A DNA stretch of 20,199 nucleotides from NCBI GenBank assembly GCA_937925595.1, contig CALALQ010000367.1:1-20199 (forward strand), given 5' to 3'. Position 1 is the first letter of the stretch. The number at the start of each line of letters is the position of its first letter. Made by a program: the position numbers and the translations under genes. The notes beneath the pieces were generated by a model that had not been told where the DNA came from, made no database searches, and saw only the letters and a list, made by a program, of their open reading frames with translations. This DNA comes from an uncultured Demequina sp. (lineage in GTDB: Bacteria; Actinomycetota; Actinomycetes; Actinomycetales; Demequinaceae). This document shows, one piece after another, positions 1 to 6,333 of the stretch.

Positions 1-2
1 AC

Positions 3-851
3 TTGGGCAGGTTCTTGTCACCGGACCCACTCATGAACCCGGGCGACCCAAGGACGCTCGACCCGTACGCATATTCGGCGAACAACCCAGTCGCCTACTC
101 TGATGCGAGCGGTCTCTGCTACGGCCTAAGCGGACAAGAGATGATCGACTGCGCTAACGGTTCTCGCCTCTCGATCGGTATGCATCAACGCGCGCGGGAT
201 TCGGTTGCGACCGGTGCCAGGCATGAGGTGCATTTTGTGCCGAACGCGAAATCCAGCACGTACGGGGGCTTCTTCATCGAAGAAGCTGCAGTGGGCTCCA
301 ACATTCTGGGCGGGGACTTCAAGTCGCGCGGAGACGACCGTGGCATGTCGAGTCACCGTGACACCGTTCTTAGACGGTCAAGGGTTTCATGGAACGTGGA
401 CGAAGCCACAGGTGTGCTCGATATTAGGTTGAACACGTCTTGCGACGATGACGAGGACAAGTGTGCTGGCCCAAATGTGCGCCACCTCGAAGTGACGACG
501 GCTGCGCCCGGCCAGGTGGACCGTTTCAGTATCTGCAGCGAGCGACACGGATGCCACACCCTCAACAGCCGAACGAGGCCTGCCGCCGATTTGCTCATTG
601 ACTACGTTGGCGTGGACTCCGTAGTTTCTCTCCCATGGGCCACCCCGGCGCTCAAGCAACAACTCAGGATGAACTGGCGCCAAGATGGCACCGTCGAAGT
701 GGATATCTATGGCTCGCCCTACCCTTCGGTAGAGGCCTACGTTGTGAGGGGTAGCGTGGGAGTGCGGATACTCGCGGATAGCGCCAAAGGTAAGAGTCCT
801 GGACGAGCGCTCGCATTTGGAGCCGAGCGGGTACTTCATGGGGCAGGCTGA
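3..851 (+). CDS. Rhs/YD-repeat protein, C-terminal fragment with variable tip (5' end outside window)
   Basis: The gene runs in from upstream; the frame is open from the first bases and stops at TGA 849-851, so 282 residues are visible. Residues 2-38 are the end of an Rhs core: GRFLSPDPL, then DPYAYSANNPVAYSD and the closing SGL (DASGL in place of the usual DPxGL). Known Rhs proteins carry a polymorphic toxin or other effector tip after this motif. The tip here is about 244 residues, with four cysteines near 147-184 (C147, C154, C178, C184), a GDFKSRGDDRG stretch at 104-114 and YPSVEAY at 240-246, probably mostly beta strand. I see no nuclease, deaminase, ADP-ribosyltransferase or peptidase motif, so the activity is unassigned. 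A faint resemblance to DUF3238-like domains is from memory only. Base composition is lower in GC than the men and nuo genes, which fits a transferred module. The Rhs identity is secure; a toxin role is inference. Confidence 0.85.
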   Translation: MGRFLSPDPLMNPGDPRTLDPYAYSANNPVAYSDASGLCYGLSGQEMIDCANGSRLSIGMHQRARDSVATGARHEVHFVPNAKSSTYGGFFIEEAAVGSNILGGDFKSRGDDRGMSSHRDTVLRRSRVSWNVDEATGVLDIRLNTSCDDDEDKCAGPNVRHLEVTTAAPGQVDRFSICSERHGCHTLNSRTRPAADLLIDYVGVDSVVSLPWATPALKQQLRMNWRQDGTVEVDIYGSPYPSVEAYVVRGSVGVRILADSAKGKSPGRALAFGAERVLHGAG

Positions 852-857
852 ACTCCG

Positions 858-1304
858 ATGCACGTTCTCGCGTCCTTGCACCCGCGCGGATGGACCCTGG
901 TCGCTCTGGGAGTTGAGATAGTTGGCGGACTCTGGATGGCTGCTCAGGCGCTGTACGCTGTACCGATCCTCCTAGTGGTCCCGCTAGTGCCGGCTGTTTG
1001 CACGGCGCTCGCATCGGCTATGCAACGAGAGGCGGGGCGCGTCAGCGCGACTTTCCTGCTAGCGCTTGCGTGCTTCGGCGAGGTGGCAATCGTTGTGGCA
1101 AATAGAAGCGTCCTGTGGCGGAGTGCCGAGCACGTACTGAGCGTGCCGACTCCGCCGGGCACCCTGGAGCCCTACGTGGTCCTTGCGACGTCCTACTGGG
1201 TGTGGCATTTGGCCCTGCCCGCGGTCGCGCTCGCACTCGCCGTTCACGTCTCGTCCGTTTGGTCTCGCCGTGCTAACCCCCACCAGGAGAGGTCGAGTCG
1301 CTAG
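858..1304 (+). CDS. small four-helix membrane protein, candidate immunity protein for the Rhs tip
   Basis: This 148-residue protein is not recognised. It has four likely membrane segments, at about residues 12-32, 33-55, 62-82 and 105-133, and a basic C-terminal tail (SRRANPHQERSSR). The ATG at 858 lies 6 nt after the Rhs stop codon and has no good Shine-Dalgarno sequence, so translation may depend on coupling to the Rhs gene; a later in-frame ATG at 936 would remove the first helix. In polymorphic toxin loci the gene just after the toxin tip is usually the cognate immunity gene, and multi-helix membrane immunity proteins are known, commonly for toxins that act on membranes or outside the cytoplasm. 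That position is the only evidence for the role. It shares the lower GC of the Rhs tip. It could equally be an unrelated small membrane protein. Confidence 0.65.
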   Translation: MHVLASLHPRGWTLVALGVEIVGGLWMAAQALYAVPILLVVPLVPAVCTALASAMQREAGRVSATFLLALACFGEVAIVVANRSVLWRSAEHVLSVPTPPGTLEPYVVLATSYWVWHLALPAVALALAVHVSSVWSRRANPHQERSSR

Positions 1305-1431
1305 GGCGTCGTTCCGCGCGAGGCGATAATTCTATCCACTTCTCTCGGGCTGTCAGCCGGTACGGGGGTGGCCTCCCCGAATCGAGGTACTCCCACATCT
1401 CTTTGTTGGTGAAGTCATCGACTGGTTGATC
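1273..1431 (-). pseudogene. possible C-terminal remnant of an unknown protein (minus strand)
   Basis: Read on the minus strand from about 1431 down to the TAG at 1275-1273, the sequence gives a plausible protein end of about 52 residues, including DFTNKEMWEYLDSG and PPPYRLTAREKWIELSPR. The mix of acidic, aromatic and basic residues is unlike the Arg/Pro/Ala-rich shadow frames common in this DNA. The frame stays open upstream but becomes shadow-like and lacks a sensible start and ribosome site. The only internal ATG would give a peptide of about 38 residues. It overlaps the 3' end of the membrane protein gene on the other strand by about 30 bp. I do not recognise the family. It may be chance. 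Confidence 0.3.
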
Positions 1432-1658
1432 ACTAACTGGTCGGCGCGGTGCCAGAGGACTGCCGGAGCATCCTGGCTTGGCTTGATCACGCCTACGCCA
1501 CGGGTGACGAGCCAGTTAGGGAGTTGGTGGTGTTGAGCGGAGTGGAGAATATCCCGTCGCCCGGCAAGCCAGGATCGCAGATCCGTGACGCTCTCAGTCC
1601 GGCGCTGCGCGACACGGACCGATGGTCGAAGACGTAGGTCAGGTCGCCTGATAGCGAG
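1305..1658. other. 354-bp stretch with gene debris between the Rhs module and the PLDc_N gene
   Basis: No intact gene is convincing here. Two fragments of protein-like sequence face each other: one on the minus strand ending at 1273-1275 and one on the plus strand ending at TAG 1635-1637. Both are described separately. A weak 5-bp stem (TCAGG-TCG-CCTGA) near 1640-1652 lies between the plus fragment and the end of the PLDc_N gene but has no T tract. The pattern resembles the worn-down tail of a polymorphic toxin island, where displaced tips and immunity genes accumulate. Confidence 0.5.
1437..1637 (+). pseudogene. truncated immunity-like fragment (resembles DUF7674-type proteins)
   Basis: After an in-frame TAA at 1434-1436 the plus strand encodes about 66 residues, 62 if counted from the GTG at 1449. 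The stretch ATGDEPVRELVVLSGVENI followed by PGKPG and IRDALSPALR has the pattern of small acidic immunity proteins such as those I recall as DUF7674: a helix with VRELV..S..VENL, then a short loop and a helix. Such proteins are normally about 110-140 residues, so the N-terminal half is missing. There is no good ribosome site in front of the GTG. The position, shortly downstream of an Rhs tip, fits an orphan immunity relic. The family match is from memory and unverified. Confidence 0.35.
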
Positions 1659-1934
1659 CTACCGCTTCTCGTCGCGCCGCTTCTGGTCGCGCAGCCAGCG
1701 CAGGTAGTCGGGGTCGTCGTCGGGCCCCTTGGGGCCGGGCGCCGGACGGCTTGACCCGCCGCGAAAGCGCGCGATGATCCAGAAGATCGCCCCCACGTAC
1801 GGCACAAAGAGAATGAAGAACACCCACAGCACCTTGTGGAGCCCATATGGGGACGACTCGCGCCGGTTCATCACATCCGTGAGGCAGTACGCGACAAGGG
1901 CGGCGTACAGCACCAGCAGCACCAGGTACTTCAT
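1659..1934 (-). CDS. PLDc_N domain membrane protein
   Basis: This 91-residue protein starts MKYLVLLVLYAALVAYCL, a first membrane segment at about 3-19, and continues with a second at about 37-57 (VLWVFFILFVPYVGAIFWII). The short linker with SPYGLHK and the VPYVGAIFWIIARF block are typical of the PLDc_N (phospholipase D/cardiolipin synthase N-terminal) domain, here without any catalytic HKD domain. The tail is hydrophilic and ends in DYLRWLRDQKRRDEKR. I chose the ATG at 1934 because a TACAGT box ends 6 nt before it; the GTG at 1940 would touch that box. Stand-alone PLDc_N proteins beside menA occur in other actinobacteria as I recall. The function is unknown. It is divergent from the DUF4229 gene, 33 bp away. 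Confidence 0.85.
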   Translation of the reverse strand: MKYLVLLVLYAALVAYCLTDVMNRRESSPYGLHKVLWVFFILFVPYVGAIFWIIARFRGGSSRPAPGPKGPDDDPDYLRWLRDQKRRDEKR

Positions 1935-1940
1935 GGGCAC

Positions 1941-1946
1941 ACTGTA
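1941..1946 (-). promoter_or_regulatory. -10 box (TACAGT) of the PLDc_N gene, leaderless type
   Basis: TACAGT on the minus strand is followed by 6 nt (GTGCCC) and then the ATG at 1934. This places the transcription start at or within a base or two of the start codon, as in leaderless actinobacterial mRNAs. No ribosome site is visible. No clear -35 box is visible. Confidence 0.6.
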
Positions 1947-1954
1947 GTCGCGGC

Positions 1955-1960
1955 TACCCT
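1955..1960 (+). promoter_or_regulatory. -10 box (TACCCT) of the DUF4229 gene, leaderless type
   Basis: TACCCT lies 7 nt before the ATG at 1968. It is back to back with the minus-strand box at 1941-1946, only 8 bp apart, so the two polymerases would compete for the same 33-bp gap. Confidence 0.55.
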
Positions 1961-1967
1961 CGTCACT

Positions 1968-2330
1968 ATGCGCGTGCTCGTTTATTGGCTTGCCCGGATG
2001 GCGATCTTCGCCGCCGTGCTGAGCTTTCTGTGGTTCGTGGTGAAGTGGCAGGACATCCTCGTCATCATCGCCGCGTTCGTCCTGGCGTGGCTCATCGGCT
2101 ACCTTGCGCTGCCCGGCCTGCGCGCGGCCGCAGCTGAGCAGATGGATCGCTGGCTGGACCGCTCGGAGCGTGGCATCAGGGAGGCCGACGCTGAGGAGGA
2201 CGCCGAGATTGGCGGTGCCTTCACCTCTGGTTCAGAGCGCGGCAGTTCAGATTGTGGCAGTTCAGATCGCGATACCGACGGCGAGCAGGCACCCGTAGAC
2301 GAGCCCGACGGCCGCAGTTCCAAGGAATAG
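1968..2330 (+). CDS. DUF4229 domain membrane protein
   Basis: The protein has 120 residues starting MRVLVYWLARMAIF, with two membrane segments at about 8-24 and 31-48 separated by a short VVKWQD turn, followed by LPGLRAAAAEQMDRWLDR and a long acidic, Ser-rich tail. Size, two-helix layout and place next to menA match the actinobacterial DUF4229 family, whose function is not known. The start at 1968 is favoured over an upstream in-frame ATG at 1836 because the extra 44 residues are antisense to the PLDc_N gene and because of the -10 box at 1955-1960. The last 69 bp overlap the end of menA on the other strand. A 15-bp tandem duplication encodes the repeated GSSDC/GSSDR in the tail, suggesting a loosely constrained C terminus. 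Confidence 0.8.
   Translation: MRVLVYWLARMAIFAAVLSFLWFVVKWQDILVIIAAFVLAWLIGYLALPGLRAAAAEQMDRWLDRSERGIREADAEEDAEIGGAFTSGSERGSSDCGSSDRDTDGEQAPVDEPDGRSSKE
2241..2270. repeat. two tandem 15-bp units spanning the menA stop codon
   Basis: GGCAGTTCAGATTGT (2241-2255) is followed by GGCAGTTCAGATCGC (2256-2270), and a degenerate partial unit (GGTTCAGAGCGC) precedes them. On the menA strand each unit carries a TGA in the same frame, at 2264-2262, 2249-2247 and 2234-2232, so the menA stop is present three times. On the plus strand the units encode Gly-Ser-Ser-Asp repeats of the DUF4229 tail. Confidence 0.8.
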
Positions 2331-3128
2331 CGGCCCAAGCGCCGCGCCGATGCGCAGTCGCGCTCCCAGCGCGAGCAGCACCGCAGGGAGCAGCAGCACT
2401 AGCGTGATCAGCACGAGTGGCTGAGCGAACGCTACGAACACCGCAAGCGCCAGCGGCAGCAGCACGGACAGCCCATAGAGCTGACGCGCGCGCCGGTCCC
2501 CAACGCGAACTGCAAGGGTGCGCTTGCCTGCCACAGCGTCGGTCTCTATGTCGCGAATGTTGTTGACCAGCAGCATCGCCACCGCGAACAGGCCAAGGCC
2601 GCACGACGCGAGCAGCGCCCACCAGGTCACCCGGCCTGCCTGCGTATACATCGTGCCGAGCGTCGCGATGGGGCCAAAGAAGATGAAGACGCTCACCTCG
2701 CCCCAGCCGGAGTAGCCGTAGGGGCGGTCCGAGCCGGTGTAGTACCAGGCGGCGACGATCGAGAGCGCACCCAGGATGAGCAGCCACCAGAAGCCGCTGA
2801 GCGCCACGAGCGCGAGACCCAAAAGCGCGCCAACCACGAAGCTGCCGATCGCCGCGCGCTTCACCGCAGTAGGAGTCGCCTTGCCCGTCGCCACGAGGCG
2901 GTCAGGCCCGATGCGGTTCACGTCCGTGCCGCGCACGCCATCCGAGTAGTCGTTCGCGTAGTTCACGCCCACCTGCAGCGCGATCGCCACTCCCAGAGCG
3001 AGGAGCGCGCGCAGCAGATCCGCATCGCCCACCTGTGCGGCAGCCGCCGTGCCGACCAGCACCGGCGTGATCGCCGTCCACAGAGTGCGCGGACGAGCTC
3101 CCGCCAGCCAGTCGTCGAACGACGTCAT
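2262..3128 (-). CDS. menA: 1,4-dihydroxy-2-naphthoate polyprenyltransferase MenA
   Basis: MenA is a membrane UbiA-family enzyme that attaches the polyprenyl chain to 1,4-dihydroxy-2-naphthoate with loss of CO2, giving demethylmenaquinol. The 288-residue protein has about eight to nine membrane segments. The first Asp-rich motif is NYANDYSDG (D60, D63), followed by GPDRLVATG. The second is NNIRDIETD (D193, D197), followed by AGKRTLAVRVG. YTGSDRPYGYSGWGE at 131-145 is typical of MenA. The start is the ATG at 3128: it overlaps the menE stop as ATGA and has GGAGG (3133-3137 on the plus strand) 4 nt upstream, so menE and menA are translationally coupled. The frame stays open to 3284, but that part lies inside menE. 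The gene ends in three tandem in-frame stops and converges with the DUF4229 gene, overlapping it by 69 bp. Confidence 0.95.
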   Translation of the reverse strand: MTSFDDWLAGARPRTLWTAITPVLVGTAAAAQVGDADLLRALLALGVAIALQVGVNYANDYSDGVRGTDVNRIGPDRLVATGKATPTAVKRAAIGSFVVGALLGLALVALSGFWWLLILGALSIVAAWYYTGSDRPYGYSGWGEVSVFIFFGPIATLGTMYTQAGRVTWWALLASCGLGLFAVAMLLVNNIRDIETDAVAGKRTLAVRVGDRRARQLYGLSVLLPLALAVFVAFAQPLVLITLVLLLPAVLLALGARLRIGAALGPLFLGTAAVGLVYGCLLAVGIAI

Positions 3129-4159
3129 CGGTCCTCCAGTGCAAGCTTCGCCGCCAGTTCCTGCGCGGCACTCCTGTCGATCTTTCCAGATGCGAGCGTG
3201 GGCAAGGTCTCGACCGCCCAGCCGTCGCGGGGGATGGCGGGGGCGGGCAGATCCGACCGCAGCGCCTCGCGCACCAGCCGCCACTGAGGTATGCCCGACG
3301 CTGTCTCAACCAGCGCCACGGCCCTCGCCCCCCATTCGGGGTCGGGAAGGCCAACGACGATCGCCGCGTCGACGTACGGAAGGCTCTCCAGCGCGCGCTC
3401 GACGGCCACGGGGTGCACCTTGACGCCGCCCGTGTTGATGACGTGATCGGCGCGGCCAAGGATGCGCAGACGCCCGTCCTCATCCACCTCCCCAATGTCG
3501 CTCGTCACAAACCACCGCACTCCGTCGTCGGTGACAAACGCGGAGTCGTCGCCATCGACGTAACCCAGCGCGAGCGTCGGGCCGGAAAGCCATACCCGGC
3601 CGTCCACCAGGCGGAACTGGGTGTCGCCAATGGGCAGGCCGTCATAGACGCAGCCGCCACACGTCTCGGTGGAGCCGTAGGTGGTGACCACCTCGCTAGG
3701 CGCGTCGCGGTGAAGGGGAGCGCCGCCCACGAGCACGGCGTCGAACGTAGCGAGCGCCGCGCGCCCCGCAGGCGACTCGAGCACGCGATGGAGCTGGGTG
3801 GGCACGAGCGAGACGTAGCGAGGGCCGTCGGTGTTCCACCCCTCGACGTAGGACGCGAAGCCCGCGCCCGTGAACGTTCCATGGGGCAGGTGGCCCAGGG
3901 GGGTTCCGGCGAGCATTGAGCGCACCGCGACCATGATCCCGGCAATGCGATCGATAGGGGTGGCAAGCAGCCAGCTGCCCGGTCCAGACAGCGCCGCATG
4001 CGTCGCATTGCCCGACGCCGCGAGGGCCTCCCCGGTGAGTCTCACCTCTCGCGGGGCGCCCGTTGAGCCCGACGTGGGGACGAGCAGCGCCTTGGAGGGG
4101 TCGCGCAAGACGGCAGCGATCTGCCTGACAGGCTCTTCATCCAACCGCACGTCATCCAC
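3125..4159 (-). CDS. menE: o-succinylbenzoate--CoA ligase MenE
   Basis: MenE activates o-succinylbenzoate as an acyl-adenylate and then forms its CoA thioester, the MenB substrate. The 344-residue protein has the signatures of the adenylate-forming (ANL) family: PTSGSTGAPREV at 28-39 (phosphate loop), YGSTET at 161-166, SDIGEVDEDGRLRILGR at 220-236 with the hinge region, NTGGVKVHP at 242-250, and ASGKIDR at 323-329 with the adenylation lysine K326. It is clearly shorter than the roughly 450-490-residue MenE of Bacillus or E. coli, because the N-terminal subdomain is cut down; this is usual for actinobacterial MenE. The GTG at 4159 is chosen because TACGCT ends 6 nt before it. It is the first gene of a menE-menA pair and is divergent from the lipoprotein gene. 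Confidence 0.94.
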   Translation of the reverse strand: MDDVRLDEEPVRQIAAVLRDPSKALLVPTSGSTGAPREVRLTGEALAASGNATHAALSGPGSWLLATPIDRIAGIMVAVRSMLAGTPLGHLPHGTFTGAGFASYVEGWNTDGPRYVSLVPTQLHRVLESPAGRAALATFDAVLVGGAPLHRDAPSEVVTTYGSTETCGGCVYDGLPIGDTQFRLVDGRVWLSGPTLALGYVDGDDSAFVTDDGVRWFVTSDIGEVDEDGRLRILGRADHVINTGGVKVHPVAVERALESLPYVDAAIVVGLPDPEWGARAVALVETASGIPQWRLVREALRSDLPAPAIPRDGWAVETLPTLASGKIDRSAAQELAAKLALEDR

Positions 4160-4165
4160 GGCACC

Positions 4166-4171
4166 AGCGTA
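4166..4171 (-). promoter_or_regulatory. -10 box (TACGCT) of menE, leaderless type
   Basis: TACGCT on the minus strand is followed by GGTGCC and then the GTG start of menE at 4159. There is no Shine-Dalgarno sequence. It probably drives the menE-menA pair. Confidence 0.6.
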
Positions 4172-4180
4172 AGCGGCGCT

Positions 4181-4186
4181 TAGGAT
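4181..4186 (+). promoter_or_regulatory. -10 box (TAGGAT) of the DUF3048 lipoprotein gene, leaderless type
   Basis: TAGGAT is followed by CGCCCT and then ATG at 4193. It sits 9 bp from the divergent menE box, within a 33-bp gap. Confidence 0.6.
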
Positions 4187-4192
4187 CGCCCT

Positions 4193-5281
4193 ATGCGAAT
4201 GGCTCGAGGGGTGACGCTCGTTGGAGCGTCAATTGCGGCGCTGCTCATGGCGGCATGCGCACCGGAAACGATCGTCGAGCCGAACACCACGGTGACCGCA
4301 TCCCCCGACGCAGTCGAGCGCTCCACCGCCCCCACACCGCCGCCGGACCCCCGGCCCGCCGTGATCTGGCCGCTGACGGGGCTCGACGCAACGGCAGCGT
4401 CGGACGCCGATCTGAACCGGCCAGCGCTCTCCGTGAAGGTTGAGAACACCACCGCCGCGCGGCCGCAGAGCAACCTCGAGTTCGCGGATGTGGTGTTCGA
4501 GGAGATGGTCGAGTACGGCATCTCTCGCCTCGTGGCGATCTACCAGAGCGACTATCCGGAAACCGTTGGCCCCATTCGCTCGATGCGCCCCATGGACCGC
4601 AATATCGTCGGCTCGTTCCGCGGGCCGCTGATCTTCTCAGGAGCGCAGCGCCGGTTCATCAACCAGGCGGCGGCGTCCGGCATCACGCTGATCGCGCAGG
4701 ACGTCGGCTCCGGCGGCTTCTTCCGAACCAAGGACAAGCCCGCGCCGCACAACCTCCACGGGTACCTGGCGCGATTCCAGGAGCAGTCCAAGGGTGCCAA
4801 GGCCCCCAAGGAGCAGTGGAAGTTCGCGTATCCGGCGACCATGGCGTCGGCCGCAATGGATGGCAAGGCCACCAAGTCCATCTACATCCGCTTCTCCGGC
4901 CACGCTCAGCCGCACTGGGACTGGGACGCGCAGAGCGGGCTGTGGAAGCGGTTCGAGGGCAGCAAGCCGCACGTGGTACAAAGCGGCAAGCAGCTCACCG
5001 CGACCAATGTGGTGGTGCTGTGGGTCACCATCCAGGAGACGGGCGCCACGCCCCAGGGCATGTCCGTGCCCGAGACGCTCCTTGCCGGCAAGAAGGGCAA
5101 GGGCTGGGTCGCGACCGACGGCAAGCGCATCGACATCACGTGGTCAAAGAAGGGCCAGTTCAACCGCTTCGTGCTCAAGGACGGCAACGGCGAGGAGGTG
5201 CTGCTCGCGCCGGGTCAGACGTGGATTGAGCTGGTGCCGTCGAACAGCAACCACCGCAGCTCGGTGGAGTTCGACAAGTAA
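4193..5281 (+). CDS. DUF3048 domain lipoprotein (YerB-like)
   Basis: The 362-residue protein begins with a lipoprotein signal: basic MRMARG, a hydrophobic stretch, and MAAC with the lipidated Cys at 22. Met at -3 is less usual than Leu. A Thr/Pro-rich linker (about 30-60) follows. The DUF3048 N-terminal domain covers about 60-200: WPLTGL, RPALSVKVENT, ARPQSNLEFADVVFEE, VGPIRSMRP and the FSGAQRRF stretch. The C-terminal DUF3048 domain covers about 245-355, with NVVVLWV and PGQTWIELVP. The family is found on the outer face of the membrane in Gram-positive bacteria, and its activity is not established. Nothing ties it biochemically to menaquinone; it may simply be a neighbour. The start at 4193 rests on the TAGGAT box; ATG 4199 is an alternative. 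The gene converges with menB at a long palindrome. Confidence 0.88.
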   Translation: MRMARGVTLVGASIAALLMAACAPETIVEPNTTVTASPDAVERSTAPTPPPDPRPAVIWPLTGLDATAASDADLNRPALSVKVENTTAARPQSNLEFADVVFEEMVEYGISRLVAIYQSDYPETVGPIRSMRPMDRNIVGSFRGPLIFSGAQRRFINQAAASGITLIAQDVGSGGFFRTKDKPAPHNLHGYLARFQEQSKGAKAPKEQWKFAYPATMASAAMDGKATKSIYIRFSGHAQPHWDWDAQSGLWKRFEGSKPHVVQSGKQLTATNVVVLWVTIQETGATPQGMSVPETLLAGKKGKGWVATDGKRIDITWSKKGQFNRFVLKDGNGEEVLLAPGQTWIELVPSNSNHRSSVEFDK

Positions 5282-5314
5282 CTCGAGCGCGGACAAACGC
5301 ACCCCGCCACCCCG

Positions 5315-5368
5315 TTGCGGTATCTGAGTGTCGCGAAACGGGCGTTTCGCGACACTCAGATACCGCAA
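5315..5368. terminator. perfect 26-bp palindrome with GG centre, probable bidirectional terminator
   Basis: The arms are 5315-5340 and 5343-5368, with GG (5341-5342) between them. All 26 pairs match; the outer arm begins TTGCGGTATCTGAGTG. It sits in the 92-bp gap between two convergent genes, 33 bp after the lipoprotein stop and 5 bp from the menB stop. There is no T tract on either side, so it would be a non-canonical terminator or an RNA 3'-end stabiliser. The length and perfection also fit a mobile REP-like palindrome. Confidence 0.75.
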
Positions 5369-5373
5369 CCGAG

Positions 5374-6303
5374 TCAGTAGGCGTACGGGAACTTGGTCCA
5401 GTCGGGGTCCCTGCGCTCGAGGAACGCGTCGCGTCCCTCTTGGGCCTCCTCCGTCATGTACGCCATGCGCGTGGCCTCGCCCGCGAACACCTGCTGGCCG
5501 GCAAGGCCGTCGTCGGCAAGGTTGAAGGCGAACTTCAGCATGCGAATCGCCTGCGGCGACTTGGTCGCGATGATGCGCGCGTACTCGAGCGCTCGCGACT
5601 CGAGCTCGGCGTGGGGGACGGCCTCGTTCACGGCGCCCCAGCGCTCGGCGTCCTCGGCGGAGTACTCGCGAGCAAGGAAGAAGATCTCTCTCGCGCGCTT
5701 GTCGCCCACTTGGCGAGCAAGGAGCGCGCTGCCGTAGCCCGCATCAAACGAGCCGACGTTGGCGTCAGTCTGCTTGAACCTTGCGTGCTCTCGGCTCGCC
5801 AAGGACAGGTCGGCAACGACGTGCAGGCTGTGGCCACCTCCTGCCGCCCAGCCGTTGACGGCGGCGATCGTCACCTTGGGGGAGGTGCGCATGAGTCGCT
5901 GCACCTCGAGTATGTGGAGCCGGCCGCCATAGGCGGGGGCATCCGATGCGCTGCCCTCGTACAGGTAGCCGTCGCGACCGCGGATGCGCTGGTCGCCGCC
6001 GGAGCAGAAGGCGTGCACGCCGTCGGCCGCGGGTCCGTTGCCCGTGATGATGATCGCGGCGACGTCGATGGTCTGGCGAGCATGGTCGAGCGCGCGGTAG
6101 AGCTCGTCGACCGTCTGCGGGCGGAACGCATTGCGCACCTCGGGCCGGTTGAACGCGATGCGGACGGCCGGAAGGTCCTTCTCGGTGCCCCCAGACCGGT
6201 CGACCCAACGGTGATAGGTGATGTCAGCGTCGGGAAATCCTTCGATGGCTCGCCACTGCGTGGGATCCATGAGATCGCTGACCTGGGAGGGTACGTCGCT
6301 CAT
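5374..6303 (-). CDS. menB: 1,4-dihydroxy-2-naphthoyl-CoA synthase MenB
   Basis: MenB closes the second ring, converting o-succinylbenzoyl-CoA to DHNA-CoA in the cytoplasm. The 309-residue protein is a crotonase-fold enzyme: RPEVRNAF at 53-60, CSGGDQRIRG at 100-109 (oxyanion hole), GWAAGGGHSLH at 151-161, and QTDANVGSFDAGYGS at 178-192, which holds the acidic residues of the MenB active site. The C-terminal part (SPQAIRMLKFAFN, AGEATRMAYMT, EGRDAFLERR, DWTKFPYAY) is very close to the mycobacterial enzyme as I recall it. It has the aspartate-type site rather than needing bicarbonate, which I infer from the TDANVGSFD sequence. The ATG at 6303 follows TAGGCT with 6 nt between. It is transcribed alone and is divergent from menC. 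Confidence 0.96.
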   Translation of the reverse strand: MSDVPSQVSDLMDPTQWRAIEGFPDADITYHRWVDRSGGTEKDLPAVRIAFNRPEVRNAFRPQTVDELYRALDHARQTIDVAAIIITGNGPAADGVHAFCSGGDQRIRGRDGYLYEGSASDAPAYGGRLHILEVQRLMRTSPKVTIAAVNGWAAGGGHSLHVVADLSLASREHARFKQTDANVGSFDAGYGSALLARQVGDKRAREIFFLAREYSAEDAERWGAVNEAVPHAELESRALEYARIIATKSPQAIRMLKFAFNLADDGLAGQQVFAGEATRMAYMTEEAQEGRDAFLERRDPDWTKFPYAY

Positions 6304-6309
6304 GAGGCG

Positions 6310-6315
6310 AGCCTA
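6310..6315 (-). promoter_or_regulatory. -10 box (TAGGCT) of menB, leaderless type
   Basis: TAGGCT on the minus strand is followed by CGCCTC and then ATG at 6303. No ribosome site is present. The same hexamer precedes menF and the alditol oxidase gene. Confidence 0.62.
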
Positions 6316-6333
6316 GCGACGCCGCGCACCGCG

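Noticed and set aside
1836..1967. N-terminal extension of the DUF4229 protein
   Set aside because: It lies antisense to the PLDc_N gene, is not hydrophobic, and the -10 box at 1955-1960 points to the ATG at 1968.
3125..4159. menE as a truncated pseudogene because of its 344-residue length
   Set aside because: All adenylation motifs and the C-terminal lysine are intact, and short MenE is usual in actinobacteria.
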